A DNA stretch of 64,000 nucleotides from Methanoculleus bourgensis MS2 (GCF_000304355.2 NC_018227.2:1612001-1676000), one strand, 5' to 3'. Numbered from the stretch's first letter, positions 35,064-45,266 are shown. The notes: a model not told the origin generated them from the sequence alone. Numbers and translations are program-made.

Positions 35064-35906
35064 ATGTCGGTTGCCGTTGTATTTGATAGCGCGGGCACAC
35101 TTCTCAGGACCTACCGCGTAGCACGCGATCTCGTCCAGGGTGAGATGCTGACCGAGGTTGAGACAACAACCCTCACCTTCGCGGCAGAAGGCAGGATCCT
35201 CGTCCTCCTCCACCTCCATTCCCGGGACGTCATCGATGCGCCGCCCGGCCAGTACCTCTCTGACTACCTCCAGGAACGGTCGATTGGGTTTGGGGTCTCC
35301 TGCTCCCGGCGGATCATCCCCGCTGATGATGTCGCAGAGATCCTCTACACCGACCGGCAGGCCCGCATCTGTGATATGCAGGCCTGCATCAGGAAGGTCT
35401 GGAGTTGCTGCAAGCAAGAATCGATCGTCGCCATGAACAGCGGCGTCATCCTGAATGTGGACCTCTCCGGTGTCGAGTTCACGGTGACGACCGGGGGGAG
35501 ACCGTTTAGCGGCGCACGGGATGCCATCAGCGAGCTGCACAGGATGGGCGTCCCCGCATATATAGCATCGGGGGACCGCGTCACGAAACTCGAGCGGATG
35601 GGCGACTACCTCGGTATCCCCCGGGAACGCATCTACGGCGTCGCCACCCCCTCGATGAAGGCCCAGATCGTGGGAGAGCTCCAGGAGCACTATGATAAAG
35701 TTGTTATGATAGGGGATGCTATCAACGACCTGAAGGCCTTCCAGAAGGCGGATCTGGCAATACTCACTGAACAGCAGTCAGACTCGAAACCTGGTATCCT
35801 CTACGCAAACACCGATCTCGTGATCCGGGATGTTAGCGAGGTGCCCGGTATCGTGGCGGAACTCCTCAAGGATACCACGGAGACCGGGAAAAGTGCAACA
35901 ATATAA
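35064..35906 (+). CDS. HAD-superfamily protein next to the MCR activation operon
   Basis: 280 residues. Motif I is VVFDSAGTLL (nucleophile Asp 8, no second Asp), as in P-type ATPases and phosphonatases; motif II is ASGD; Lys lies in PSMKAQIV; the end motif is VVMIGDAINDLKAFQKAD. An insert (about 30-145) holds a Cys cluster, ICDMQACIRKVWSCC, that ordinary HAD phosphatases lack. It lies 47 bases before atwA on the same strand and may be co-transcribed. A soluble phosphatase or ATPase-like role linked to MCR activation is a guess. Confidence 0.75.
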   Translation: MSVAVVFDSAGTLLRTYRVARDLVQGEMLTEVETTTLTFAAEGRILVLLHLHSRDVIDAPPGQYLSDYLQERSIGFGVSCSRRIIPADDVAEILYTDRQARICDMQACIRKVWSCCKQESIVAMNSGVILNVDLSGVEFTVTTGGRPFSGARDAISELHRMGVPAYIASGDRVTKLERMGDYLGIPRERIYGVATPSMKAQIVGELQEHYDKVVMIGDAINDLKAFQKADLAILTEQQSDSKPGILYANTDLVIRDVSEVPGIVAELLKDTTETGKSATI

Positions 35907-35953
35907 ACTCTAATATGATACCACGAGAAGATTAGTTTAACGAGGAGCTCAAG

Positions 35954-37564
35954 ATGACCCCACTCATTACGGTTAAGAACCTCTGCATGGAGTTCAATGG
36001 AACCATTGTACTCAACGATATAAATTTCGAGATAGCAGAGGGCGAAACAGTCGGCATTATCGGGAGAAGCGGGGCCGGCAAGACCGTTCTTATGCACCTT
36101 ATGCGGGGCGTGGACCAGCCCCCGTCGAGAGGTTCGATCATCTATCATATCGCCGCCTGTGATGCCTGCGACCACGTTGGTGTCCCGAGCGAGGCCGGGA
36201 AACCGTGCCCTTCCTGCGGCGCGGAACTCAAACCGGTGGATGTCGATTTCTGGACGGAGGAGAGCGCACCGATGAAACGGCGGATCATGCGGCGGACCGC
36301 CATCATGTTCCAGCGGACGTTCGCCCTCTACGGCGACGACCGGGTGATCGAGAACGTCTTGCGGGCGCTCGACGATATCGGGTACCCGGGCGAGAAGGCA
36401 ATCGGCAGGGCCGCCGACCTCATCGACCAGGTCAGGCTCTCCCACCGGATGATGCACATCGCCCGTGACCTCTCCGGCGGCGAGAAGCAGCGGGTGGTGC
36501 TCGCCCGGCAGCTCGCCAAGGACCCGTTCATGCTCTTTGCGGACGAACCGACCGGCACCCTCGACCCCGAGACCGCAACGCTCGTCCACCGGATGCTCAC
36601 CGAGAGCGCACGGATAAACGACATGGCGATGGTGGTCACGTCGCACTTCTCAAACGTCATCGAGGACGTCGCCGACCGTGCTATCCTCCTCGAAGACGGG
36701 GAAATCCTGGCTATCGGGGCGCCGGACGAGGTTATCGGCCGGTTCATGCAGGACTACAGCGACACCGCGCAGTACGAGGCGGGGGAGGTCGGCGAGAAGA
36801 TCGTGGTCGCCCGGGACGTGGTCAAGCGTTACCTCTCGGTCGACCGGGGCGTGGTCAGGGCCGTCAACGGCGTCTCTTTCGATGTCAACGAGCAGGAGAT
36901 CTTCGGGATCATCGGCAAGAGCGGGGCCGGGAAGACGACGCTCTCCCGGATCATATCAGGGATTCTTGAGCCCACCAGCGGCGAGATGAACGTCAGGATA
37001 GGGGACAACTGGGTCGATATGACAAAGCCCGGCATCGAGCACCGGGGGCGGGCGAAGGGCTACATCGGTCTTCTCCACCAGGAGTACGACCTCTACCCGC
37101 ACAGGACGGTTCTTGATAACCTCACCGACGCCATCGGCTTAGAGTTCCCGAAGGAACTTGCGATGCGAAAGGCGATCATCACCCTCGGGATGGCCGGGTT
37201 TACGCCCGAGAAGAGCCGCGAGATCCTGGGCCGTTACCCTGACCAGCTCTCCGAGGGCGAGAAACACCGGGTGGCGCTTGCCCAGGTCCTTATCCGCGAG
37301 CCCCTGCTTGTGGTTCTTGACGAGCCGACCGGCACGATGGACCCCATCACGAAGATCGACGTGAAACACTCGATCCTCCACGCCCGCGAGGAGATGGACG
37401 AGACGTTCATCGTGGTCTCGCACGACATGGATTTTGTCAGGGATATCTGCGACCGGGTGGCCCTCATGCGGGGAGGAAAGATCATCAAGATGGGGCCGAC
37501 CGAGGAAGTGCTTGCCCACCTCACCGAGGACGAACGGAAGGTGATGGGGGCGGGTGCCCCCTGA
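35954..37564 (+). CDS. atwA: Methyl-coenzyme M reductase activation component A2
   Basis: 536 residues with two ABC ATPase domains. Walker A GRSGAGKT (37-44) and GKSGAGKT (about 318-325); signatures LSGGEKQRVVLARQLA and LSEGEKHRVALAQVL; Walker B LFADEPTGTLDP and VVLDEPTGTMDP. Domain 1 contains a zinc-ribbon-like insert with C69, C72, C85 and C88 (CDAC...CPSC). A2 supplies ATP-driven activation of the nickel cofactor of MCR. It leads the mmp operon. Confidence 0.93.
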   Translation: MTPLITVKNLCMEFNGTIVLNDINFEIAEGETVGIIGRSGAGKTVLMHLMRGVDQPPSRGSIIYHIAACDACDHVGVPSEAGKPCPSCGAELKPVDVDFWTEESAPMKRRIMRRTAIMFQRTFALYGDDRVIENVLRALDDIGYPGEKAIGRAADLIDQVRLSHRMMHIARDLSGGEKQRVVLARQLAKDPFMLFADEPTGTLDPETATLVHRMLTESARINDMAMVVTSHFSNVIEDVADRAILLEDGEILAIGAPDEVIGRFMQDYSDTAQYEAGEVGEKIVVARDVVKRYLSVDRGVVRAVNGVSFDVNEQEIFGIIGKSGAGKTTLSRIISGILEPTSGEMNVRIGDNWVDMTKPGIEHRGRAKGYIGLLHQEYDLYPHRTVLDNLTDAIGLEFPKELAMRKAIITLGMAGFTPEKSREILGRYPDQLSEGEKHRVALAQVLIREPLLVVLDEPTGTMDPITKIDVKHSILHAREEMDETFIVVSHDMDFVRDICDRVALMRGGKIIKMGPTEEVLAHLTEDERKVMGAGAP

Positions 37565-37574
37565 GGTGTGGATA

Positions 37575-39098
37575 ATGGAGGTTCTTCTGGACGGAAAACG
37601 TGTTCAGGTTCCGGAGGATTCCCGGCTTTCCGACCTCCTCCCCGACCGGGATCCCCGGTTCAGCGTCGCCGTCATCAGGCCGGTGCTCGAGGAGGAGGCT
37701 GAGTCGCAGGAGGTCAGGTTTGTCACCACGGCCGGCGATATGGTCGTCGAGGTGGCGGATCCGGCACTGGTCTCCCGGATTTTTGCGCCCGGACTTGCTG
37801 AGAAGCTCCGGCTGCACTGGCAGGACCGCTACACCGCCGCCTTCGGGCCGTTTGAGTCGGGCGTTCGGCCGGCACGGGAACCGGGCCGCTACGAGCGGGG
37901 CGACGTCATCCTTGGGTGCGGCGGCTACGACCCCGCCCGGTCCTATCTGATATTCTCGCGTATGCGGCATACCGCCGATCACGGGGCCGCGGCGGACGGC
38001 GGCGTCATCGGCAGGGTCGTCACCGGCAGAGGGCTGCTCGACCGTATCGGGACCGGCGACCGGATCACCGCGGTCGAGCGGATACTCAGGCGTGCCGACC
38101 GGTCGCACGCGGTCGTCACCCGGGACGGGGACTTCCCGCTCGAGGACGGCATGCAGGTCGTCTCCTACGTGGAGGCCGCAGTGCAGGGCTGGGAGAGCGG
38201 GAATGTCGATACCGGGGCCGCCCGGAGCGTCGAACACTTCCTCCTTTCCGTGAAAGAAGGGCGGTTCCAGGTGGGTCGGTCAACCAGCACCCATGTCGTC
38301 GATACGCACCTGGTCCCCGCGAAGGTCCCGCTGGAGTTCTCAGGTCCAAGGCTCGAGGGGGCCGTCACGGTCAGGACCGCCGGCAAGTCCTCCGGGGCGG
38401 TCTACATCTACACACAGGGCGTATCGGCAAGCGCGGCGCACACCGTCGTCGGACAGGTGATCCACGGTATCGAGCTCGTGCGGTTTGCCGGTGAAGGCGA
38501 TCTCCTTGCCATCAGGGCCGAACCAGAGAAGTTTGACCTGGTCGGCTTTGCGCTTGCAGAGGCGGAGGCGGTCGCCGCCCGGCGGGGGGTCACCCTCACC
38601 AGCGACGAGACCGGGGGAGACCGGGTGGTGGTCGGGCAGACCCCGGCGACGACGCTTGAGGTGCTCGCCGCAGGAGCGGTTAAGGTCGCAACAGAGCCGC
38701 CCGGAGCCGTCATCAGCATCACCCTCGACGAGGCGGCGGCGCCCCGGTCGGTCACGATCTTTCGTGAGGCGACCGGGCTCAAGCACCACGACGTCGGGAA
38801 GATGCCGCTCGTCTTCAGGTTCGAGGACGTCTCCCTCTTCAAACCGAAGATCGGGAAGGGTATCGGGATCATCCCTGAGAACGTTCCCACGGGAGAGGTG
38901 CCGGCGTTCACCCTTGCGATGACCAACGATTCCCGGCGGGGCGCCGGCATGGTCGGTGTCCGGGCCTCGGCGAACGCCGAGTTCGGCCCGACGTCCGAGC
39001 CGCTGACGGGCACGAACATCATCGGGAAGGTGCTGGATGCGGAGAAACTCGAGCAGATGCGCGAAGGGACGACGGTATACGTGAGGGAGGTGAAGTGA
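37575..39098 (+). CDS. Methanogenesis marker protein 3
   Basis: 507 residues, beginning MEVLLDGKRVQVPEDSRLSD (an ubiquitin-like start) and containing two regions of cyclophilin-like appearance, including YIYTQGVSASAAHTVVGQVI. It belongs to the Mmp3 family, unique to methanogens and relatives and reported as part of the ATP-driven MCR activation complex. ATG 37575 with GAGGTG seven bases before is used; an upstream GTG overlaps atwA. Confidence 0.9.
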   Translation: MEVLLDGKRVQVPEDSRLSDLLPDRDPRFSVAVIRPVLEEEAESQEVRFVTTAGDMVVEVADPALVSRIFAPGLAEKLRLHWQDRYTAAFGPFESGVRPAREPGRYERGDVILGCGGYDPARSYLIFSRMRHTADHGAAADGGVIGRVVTGRGLLDRIGTGDRITAVERILRRADRSHAVVTRDGDFPLEDGMQVVSYVEAAVQGWESGNVDTGAARSVEHFLLSVKEGRFQVGRSTSTHVVDTHLVPAKVPLEFSGPRLEGAVTVRTAGKSSGAVYIYTQGVSASAAHTVVGQVIHGIELVRFAGEGDLLAIRAEPEKFDLVGFALAEAEAVAARRGVTLTSDETGGDRVVVGQTPATTLEVLAAGAVKVATEPPGAVISITLDEAAAPRSVTIFREATGLKHHDVGKMPLVFRFEDVSLFKPKIGKGIGIIPENVPTGEVPAFTLAMTNDSRRGAGMVGVRASANAEFGPTSEPLTGTNIIGKVLDAEKLEQMREGTTVYVREVK

Positions 39099-39551
39099 TT
39101 GGCTGAGTACACACCAGGCTACGTCGGCACAGTGACCAAATACGTCTTTGTCGAGTCCCCGTCCATGACCCCGGGCGAGCTTGCGCTCAGGGCATACGAG
39201 GTCTCCGAAGGCGTCCTGATCAAGGAGACGTGTTTCGGGCTGCAGGTGACGGGTGAACCTGAGGCGGTCGACCACCTCATCGCCGAGATCCGCGGCTTCG
39301 ACCCCACCCACATATTCGTCAAGGACCGCGGGTTCCCGCCCGGGGATCCCCGGCGATGCCGGGCGAACCTCGGCGGGGCGAGGCCGGGCTACCTCGGCCA
39401 CGAGCGGGAGTTCCGGATCCTCCGCTACATCACCCGCGGTCTTGAAGCCCTTGAACGGGGGGAAGAGGTGCCTGAAGCGGCACCGGCATCCGGGAAGAAA
39501 CCCGGGCTTGATATTCAACGATTACAAGAAATTATTGACGAGGAGTCCTGA
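39099..39551 (+). CDS. Methanogenesis marker protein 6
   Basis: 150 residues starting at TTG 39099, placed immediately after the mmp3 stop with GGAGGTGA before it. TPGYVGTVTKYVFVESPSMT, KETCFGLQVTGEP and RCRANLGGARPGYLGHERE are typical for Mmp6. The C-terminal 30 residues are a variable Ala/Pro and charged tail. It is found only with other MCR-activation genes. Confidence 0.9.
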   Translation: MAEYTPGYVGTVTKYVFVESPSMTPGELALRAYEVSEGVLIKETCFGLQVTGEPEAVDHLIAEIRGFDPTHIFVKDRGFPPGDPRRCRANLGGARPGYLGHEREFRILRYITRGLEALERGEEVPEAAPASGKKPGLDIQRLQEIIDEES

Positions 39552-39556
39552 ATTCA

Positions 39557-40009
39557 ATGGCAAAGGTGTTTATCTACCCTGCAACGAGCCTCATTCTCTC
39601 TGATCTTGTGGCCCGGTTCGGCCACAAACCGCTCGGTGCAGCCCTCGGTATCAGGGAGCGGATACAGACCGCCGGGATCGACTCCCCACCCCTGCAGATC
39701 ACGCCGGAAGAGCCGAAACGCGGCCTGAAGTACGCGGCCGTCGAGGTGCCGTCAGGCGTCCGGGGGCGGATGGCGATCTACGGCCCCCTCATCGAGGAGG
39801 CGGAGGCCGCGGTCATCGTGACCGACGCTGACCTGGCGTTCGGGTGCATGGGGTGCGCCCGCACCGACGAGTTGATCCTCTTCTCCCTGCGCCAGAGTGG
39901 TATACCGATCCTGGAACTGAAGTACCCCACGAGCGATGAGGAAGGCGTGCTGTTCGTCGCCGCCATCAAGAAGTTCCTCGCCGGTCTCCCGAACGGAGGT
40001 GAAGCGTGA
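39557..40009 (+). CDS. Methanogenesis marker protein 5
   Basis: 150 residues. [20 protein letters not shown] and [20 protein letters not shown] are characteristic of Mmp5; the CMGC cysteines could bind a metal or cluster. Its last four bases overlap the GTG of mmp15, in the same tight operon. Confidence 0.9.
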   Translation: MAKVFIYPATSLILSDLVARFGHKPLGAALGIRERIQTAGIDSPPLQITPEEPKRGLKYAAVEVPSGVRGRMAIYGPLIEEAEAAVIVTDADLAFGCMGCARTDELILFSLRQSGIPILELKYPTSDEEGVLFVAAIKKFLAGLPNGGEA

Positions 40010-41244
40010 GCCGAAAGGTGAGGATCGCCCAGCTCTCCTGCGGGCCCGAGTACAGCGGCGTCCAGAAGGAGATCTACGATGCCGCCGAGGCGGTCGGTGC
40101 GGAGGTCTTCTTCCCCGATATAGCGCTCGCCGACGTCGAGCGGGCGGTCGAGGAGTTCGGTCTGGATGTCCGGAGCGCCGACCTCAAACTGATGATCGCC
40201 CGGGGCCTGGCCCTCGTGGACGGGAAGGTGGATGCGGACGGGGTCTTCATCGGCACCTGTTTCCGGTGCGCTGAGGCTGCGATCGTCAGGAATGAGCTTC
40301 GCCGCTACATCCCGGAACACTCAAAGCTCCCGGTGGTGAGTTACTCATTCACCGAGCGGACGACCTCGGGAACCCTTCTCACGCGGATGGAGGCCCTGAC
40401 CACCATCGCCCGGCGGAGAGCGCTCCTTGCCCGCGAGGAGCAGACCGGGATCACGATGGGTGTCGACTCAGGCTCGAGCACCACAAAGGCTGTCGTGATG
40501 AAGGATAACGAGATCGTCGGCACCGGCTGGCACCCGACGACCGAGGTGCTCAAGAGCGCCGAGAGCGCGGTCGCGGACGCGCTCGAGATGGCGGGCCTTA
40601 CCCGGGATGATATCCAGGCTACCGGCACCACCGGGTACGGGCGGTTCCTGATCGGCAAGCACCTCGGGGCCGACCTGGTCCAGGAGGAACTGACGGTGAA
40701 CTCGAAGGGCGCCGTCTACCTCGCCGACCACCAGCGGGGCGCCTCGACCGTCATCGATATCGGCGGTATGGACAACAAGGCGATCAGCGTCATCGACGGT
40801 ATCCCGGGAACCTTCACGATGGGCGGCATCTGCGCCGGTGCGAGCGGTCGGTTCCTGGAGATGACCGCGAAGCGTCTCGGCGTGGACATCACCGAGCTCG
40901 GTCCGCTTGCCATGAAGGGCATGGGGAAGAACGTCCCGATGAACAGTTACTGTATTGTCTTTGGGACCCAGAGCCTGGTGAACGCCCTCGCGGCAGGGAG
41001 CTCGCGGGAGGATGTGGCGGCCGCAGCCTGCCACAGCGTTGCGGAACAGGTCTTTGAACAGCAGTTGCAGGAGATCGATATCAAGGAGCCGGTGATCATG
41101 GTCGGCGGCACCTCGCTGATCGAGGGGCTGGTCTATGCGATGGGTCAGCTCCTGCAGACCAAGATCATCGTCCCGCCCTACTCGCAGTACATCGGCGCGG
41201 TCGGGTCTGCCCTGCTTGCGTCCGGATTTGTCAAGGGAGAGTAG
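40006..41244 (+). CDS. Methanogenesis marker protein 15, activase-like ATPase
   Basis: 412 residues. An N-terminal 145-residue domain precedes an actin-fold ATPase of the BcrAD/HgdC activator type: phosphate loop [27 protein letters not shown], and a cluster-ligand-like Cys in [17 protein letters not shown]. Activators of this type transfer electrons on ATP hydrolysis, which fits a reductive role in MCR activation. The extra N-domain has [15 protein letters not shown] 40006 overlaps mmp5. Confidence 0.9.
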   Translation: MSRKVRIAQLSCGPEYSGVQKEIYDAAEAVGAEVFFPDIALADVERAVEEFGLDVRSADLKLMIARGLALVDGKVDADGVFIGTCFRCAEAAIVRNELRRYIPEHSKLPVVSYSFTERTTSGTLLTRMEALTTIARRRALLAREEQTGITMGVDSGSSTTKAVVMKDNEIVGTGWHPTTEVLKSAESAVADALEMAGLTRDDIQATGTTGYGRFLIGKHLGADLVQEELTVNSKGAVYLADHQRGASTVIDIGGMDNKAISVIDGIPGTFTMGGICAGASGRFLEMTAKRLGVDITELGPLAMKGMGKNVPMNSYCIVFGTQSLVNALAAGSSREDVAAAACHSVAEQVFEQQLQEIDIKEPVIMVGGTSLIEGLVYAMGQLLQTKIIVPPYSQYIGAVGSALLASGFVKGE

Positions 41245-41829
41245 ATGCCCCAGTTGAAACAACTCGTGATCGAGTCGCCCGACGAGGTCGGGAGGGAGGC
41301 TTATGAGCGGATCGCGGCCGACGTGCTCCAGGACCTCGACCTGGTCAAGGTGGTCGAGTACCTGCACATCTACGTCGACCCGAAGGTGCCGATCTTCGTC
41401 GCCGCCGGGCGCCTGCGCCATATGCCGCGCGCGATCCGGGTCAACGACTTCGTGAACGTGAACATCGGCGAGAAGATGACCGTTCTCGATATCGCCGACG
41501 AGACCTACCTTGCGCCGCTGCTCCGGAAACTCTGGGCCCGCTATGGGAAGGAGAACGTCGACCAGCCCGACCGGTTCACCGTCGTCCTCCCGGCGGGGGT
41601 GGCAGGGGAAGAGGAACTTGAGCAGATGGTGGTCGCCGACCCGAGCGAGACACTCTATAAGGATGTCATCTACGCGCTCCAGTACATCGCGCCCGAGGGG
41701 TTCAAGGTCCGCCGCCAGTATATCAAGGGCGGGAAGTTTTACTACGTGGCAAGCGAGGATACCCTGCCGGGTGATATCGTGGAGACGATGGTCGCACCGA
41801 TCTTTGAGAGGATGGGGGTGACGCTGTGA
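41245..41829 (+). CDS. Methanogenesis marker protein 17
   Basis: 194 residues directly after the mmp15 stop. LHIYVDPKVPIFVAAGRLRH and RVNDFVNVNIGEKMTVLDIA are typical of Mmp17; KVRRQYIKGGKFYYVASED lies towards the end. It has been reported as a component of the MCR activation complex. It ends in a GTGA overlap with mmp7. Confidence 0.88.
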   Translation: MPQLKQLVIESPDEVGREAYERIAADVLQDLDLVKVVEYLHIYVDPKVPIFVAAGRLRHMPRAIRVNDFVNVNIGEKMTVLDIADETYLAPLLRKLWARYGKENVDQPDRFTVVLPAGVAGEEELEQMVVADPSETLYKDVIYALQYIAPEGFKVRRQYIKGGKFYYVASEDTLPGDIVETMVAPIFERMGVTL

Positions 41830-42767
41830 CGACGCTGGTGCCGGTGACCTACAAGGGAGGTGTCTACCGGCATGACGAGATCATGGACCTGATCGACGAC
41901 CTCGGGGGGTATGTCGTGCAGAAACACGTCATGGCCCAGGACGTCGTGCTCCAGTCGTTTGTGCCGCGGGACGATATCGACCTGATACGGGAGGTTGCAA
42001 AACCGCTAGCCGGCGAGGTGGCGGAGGCGCCCCTCGTCGGGACCGAGATCGCGGTGGTCAGCCCGAGCCTGGAGATCCACCATCTCCCGCACACCGCCTG
42101 CGATATCGCCGAGTACCTCAGGCGGGCGGGAGCGAAGACCAACATGGTCGGGCTCGCGCGAGGGTTTGGGAAGCGGATCGCAAACCTCAACGATGAGGAG
42201 CGGGATATCATCAACGAGCACGACCTCGCCGTCTACGCCCTCGGGAACTTCGAGGAGTGTATCAGGGAGAAGCTCCCGGCGATCAGGCAGGGGATCCACG
42301 TGCCGATCGTGGTGACCGGGGCTCCTGACCGCGAGACGCTGGTCCGGATCATCGATCCGCCGGTCCAGGGGTACGTCGGGGGGGTCGGCAGGATCATGCA
42401 TAGGTTCAAGCGCCCCGAGGAGCTCGCGAAACTCGACGAACTGGTGGAGGAGGTCTCCCGCACCCTGGACGCCCGGCGTGACGACCTTGCGCGTGACCCG
42501 CTCTCCGTCTTCCCGCCCCGGCTTATGGCGATCCTTGAAGAGCAGATATACGAGGTCACCATGCTGACGCACCCGACGCCGGTGACCGCCCAGATGGAGG
42601 GGTTACGGGTGAAACTCCCCTACGAGTTCTACGCCGACGACCTGCGGACCCTTGAGGTCGCCGACGGCGTCACGCTTGGGGATATCGCCGACGTCCTGCC
42701 GTCACGGATGCGCAATTACATATTGATACGGATTAAACCCTTCTCTGAGACCGGGATACTGGTGTAG
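41826..42767 (+). CDS. Methanogenesis marker protein 7
   Basis: 313 residues from GTG 41826. The middle GVGRIMHRFKRPEELAKLDE and N-terminal YKGGVYRHDEIMDLIDDLGG agree with Mmp7. It is a cytosolic protein of the MCR activation complex, essential in methanogens where tested. Last marker gene of the operon; the next start follows by 2 bases. Confidence 0.88.
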   Translation: MTTLVPVTYKGGVYRHDEIMDLIDDLGGYVVQKHVMAQDVVLQSFVPRDDIDLIREVAKPLAGEVAEAPLVGTEIAVVSPSLEIHHLPHTACDIAEYLRRAGAKTNMVGLARGFGKRIANLNDEERDIINEHDLAVYALGNFEECIREKLPAIRQGIHVPIVVTGAPDRETLVRIIDPPVQGYVGGVGRIMHRFKRPEELAKLDELVEEVSRTLDARRDDLARDPLSVFPPRLMAILEEQIYEVTMLTHPTPVTAQMEGLRVKLPYEFYADDLRTLEVADGVTLGDIADVLPSRMRNYILIRIKPFSETGILV

Positions 42768-42769
42768 CG

Positions 42770-43216
42770 ATGGATTTCGAGAAGATATCCGCGAGGATTG
42801 CGGAACAGGGTTCGGAAGCGATTGCAAAGGAACTCCTCCGGGAGATTGAGAACGAGTACGGCAGGGTCCCCCTGATTTTTGAACGGATGTCGGAACGTCC
42901 CGAGATCCTCATCTCGCACCTCCTCTATAAGGGCGCCGTGGTGGAGACCAGTCAGCTCGAGCCGAAGATGATCGAGTTGATCAGCCTTGCGGTGGGTGCC
43001 GCGCTCAAGTGCAGCCACTGTGTTGAGTACCACATGCAGGCGGCGATAGCGAAGGGCGCAACCCGGGCCGAGATCCTGGAGGTGATCCTGATCGCAGGAT
43101 TGCTCGCGAACGCCGCGGTCCTCGCGGATGCTTACCGCGTGGTAAACGGTTCGACTCCCTGCCCCTCCTGTGACATCAACGGCACGGGCCTTGATAAGAC
43201 CTGTTCTGATAAGTGA
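42770..43216 (+). CDS. Carboxymuconolactone decarboxylase-like (AhpD-fold) protein
   Basis: 148 residues. The redox motif CSHCVEYHMQAAIAKGATRA (CxxC then H) is the AhpD/CMD signature. The protein also has extra cysteines at the end, CPSCDINGTGLDKTC, giving a second CxxC. Directly following mmp7 with a 2-base gap, it might keep thiols of the activation proteins reduced; that is inferred from position only. Confidence 0.85.
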   Translation: MDFEKISARIAEQGSEAIAKELLREIENEYGRVPLIFERMSERPEILISHLLYKGAVVETSQLEPKMIELISLAVGAALKCSHCVEYHMQAAIAKGATRAEILEVILIAGLLANAAVLADAYRVVNGSTPCPSCDINGTGLDKTCSDK

Positions 43217-43228
43217 TCGATCCTTAGT

Positions 43229-45031
43229 ATGTGCGGCATCGCCGGGCAGTTTGTCCTGAACGGGGGGGAGGCGGATGCGGACCTCGTCGGGGCCATGGCG
43301 GAGCGGCTCCGCCACCGCGGGCCTGACGGCGAGGGAACCTGCTTCTCCGGTCCGGTTGGGCTTGCCCATCGCCGTCTTGCGATCATCGACCTCTCCGACG
43401 AAGGCCGGCAGCCGATGGCAAACGAGGACGGGTCGCTCTGGATCGTCTTCAACGGCGAGGTCTACAACTACCTGGAACTCAGGGAAGACCTCAGGGCTCT
43501 CGGCCACCGGTTCGCCACCGCGACCGATACCGAGGTGGTCCTGCACGCCTACGAGGAGTGGGGGCGGGACTGCCTGCACCGGTTCAATGGGATGTGGGCC
43601 TTTGCTATCTGGGACAATCGCCGCCGCGAACTCTTCTGTGCCCGGGACCGCCTGGGCGTAAAACCGTTGTACTATACCCTGGCCGGGGGGTCGTTCCTCT
43701 TCGCGTCGGAGATCAAGGCGCTGCTCGCGCATCCCGCGGTCGGCCGGAAGCCCAACGACCGGATGCTTGCGACGTTTCTTGCGTGGGGGGTTGCGGACCA
43801 TACCGGGGAGACGATGTACGACGGGATCTTCCAGCTTCCGCCGGCTCACTCTATCGTCGTCTCGGTCGAGGGTGCCGGGGAGCCGGAGCGCTACTGGGAT
43901 CTTGTGATGAACGCTGCCCCCGGGGGGGCTGACGACGATGCCGCCGCGGGGAGGGTCCGCGACCTCCTGACCGATGCGGTCAGGCTCAGGCTCCGGAGCG
44001 ACGTCCCGGTCGGGACCTGTCTCTCGGGGGGGATCGACTCCTCGACGGTCACCTTCCTGATCAACGACCTCCTGCGGGCGGAGCGCCCGGAGAGCGTCGG
44101 CGACCGGCAGAAGACGTTCTCGGTCTGTTTCGACGATCCCAGGTTCGACGAGAGCAGGCATATCGACACGGTGGTTGCGGCGACGGAGGTCGCGAGCCAC
44201 CGGATAACTCCCGATACGGAGGGGCTCTGGGAGGATATCGGGCGGCTGCTCTACATGCAGGATGAGCCGTTTGCGTCGCTCTCGATATACGCCCAGTACT
44301 GCGTGATGCGGCTTGCGAGCGACGAGGTGAAGGTTGTCCTCGACGGGCAGGGGGCCGATGAGCAGCTGGCCGGGTATATCGCCTACCAGATGCCGTATGT
44401 CAGGGGGCTGTTGCGGCAGGGCCGGGTCCTTGCGGCGCTCCGGGAGGCCGTCGGGGGCGCACGGCACCACCGGTCATTCTTTTCGTGGGCAATCCGTCAG
44501 TCTCTTGTCCGGTCGGAGCGGAGGGAGCTTCTCCGGGGGGACGCGCCCGAGGTCCTCAGGTACGCGGGATCGCTTGACGAGGTGCTCGCACGGGAGATCA
44601 CGGCCTCAAACCTCCCCCTCCTGCTGCACTGGGAGGACCGCAACTCAATGGCCTTCTCGATCGAGGCCCGGGTCCCGTTCCTCGACTATAGGCTCGTGGA
44701 GTACCTCGCGGGGCTCCCGCTCGACCAGAAGATCCGGGGCGGGGTCACGAAGTACGTGCTGCGGCGGGCGATCCGGGGGCTGGTCCCGGACGCCGTCCGG
44801 TGCAGGATGGACAAGATGGGTTTTGTCACGCCCGAGGAGGTCTGGATGAAGGACGAACTCCGCCCCCATATCCTTGACCTCTTCTCAACGCCGGAGTTTT
44901 CCCGGCGGCCCTTCTGGGACGCGGAGCGGGTGCTCCAAAACTACCGGGAGTTCCTCGACGGGAAGAGCGAGTACTCCACCGAGTTCTGGCGGATCGCCTG
45001 CGCCGAGGTCTGGCTGCGGCAGTTTGATTGA
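43229..45031 (+). CDS. asnB: Asparagine synthase (glutamine-hydrolysing)
   Basis: 600 residues. Cys 2 of MCGIAGQF is the glutaminase nucleophile, and LRHRGPDGEG and FNGEVYNYLELRE complete that domain. The synthetase domain has the PP-loop CLSGGIDSSTV (about 266-276) and LDGQGADEQLAGY. It makes Asn from Asp, ATP and glutamine; some family members amidate other acids. It follows the mmp operon by 12 bases but is probably not functionally tied to it. Confidence 0.92.
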   Translation: MCGIAGQFVLNGGEADADLVGAMAERLRHRGPDGEGTCFSGPVGLAHRRLAIIDLSDEGRQPMANEDGSLWIVFNGEVYNYLELREDLRALGHRFATATDTEVVLHAYEEWGRDCLHRFNGMWAFAIWDNRRRELFCARDRLGVKPLYYTLAGGSFLFASEIKALLAHPAVGRKPNDRMLATFLAWGVADHTGETMYDGIFQLPPAHSIVVSVEGAGEPERYWDLVMNAAPGGADDDAAAGRVRDLLTDAVRLRLRSDVPVGTCLSGGIDSSTVTFLINDLLRAERPESVGDRQKTFSVCFDDPRFDESRHIDTVVAATEVASHRITPDTEGLWEDIGRLLYMQDEPFASLSIYAQYCVMRLASDEVKVVLDGQGADEQLAGYIAYQMPYVRGLLRQGRVLAALREAVGGARHHRSFFSWAIRQSLVRSERRELLRGDAPEVLRYAGSLDEVLAREITASNLPLLLHWEDRNSMAFSIEARVPFLDYRLVEYLAGLPLDQKIRGGVTKYVLRRAIRGLVPDAVRCRMDKMGFVTPEEVWMKDELRPHILDLFSTPEFSRRPFWDAERVLQNYREFLDGKSEYSTEFWRIACAEVWLRQFD

Positions 45032-45164
45032 CCCGTGATCCTCCGGGACGGCAGGGTATCCTGGTAATCCCCGCACCCCGGGCTGCAGGGGACTGCAACG
45101 CCCATCTCCTGAATTTTGTGTTCTCCCACCACATGAGAGTGCTGGTGCAGGTAGCGGTAGAGCA

Positions 45165-45244
45165 TCACGCGAAGGCCGCGAAGCCTTGATGGGGACTGTC
45201 TACACCCATGACCAAACTTCGCGCTCTTCGCGGCTTCGCGTGAG
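45165..45244. repeat. Palindromic GCGAAG element 2
   Basis: Arms CACGCGAAGGCCGCGAAGCC and CTTCGCGCTCTTCGCGGCTT, extended by CGCGTGAG, around a loop of about 35 bases. Lies with element 3 between the convergent asnB and DUF1614 genes, where paired hairpins could separate the transcripts. Confidence 0.85.
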
Positions 45245-45266
45245 GGGTAATCGAGAGTACCGACGT

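Noticed and set aside
42716-44470. 584-codon minus-strand open frame
   Set aside because: Antisense to asnB and mmp7, with low-complexity Arg/Pro/Asp-rich product and no domain.
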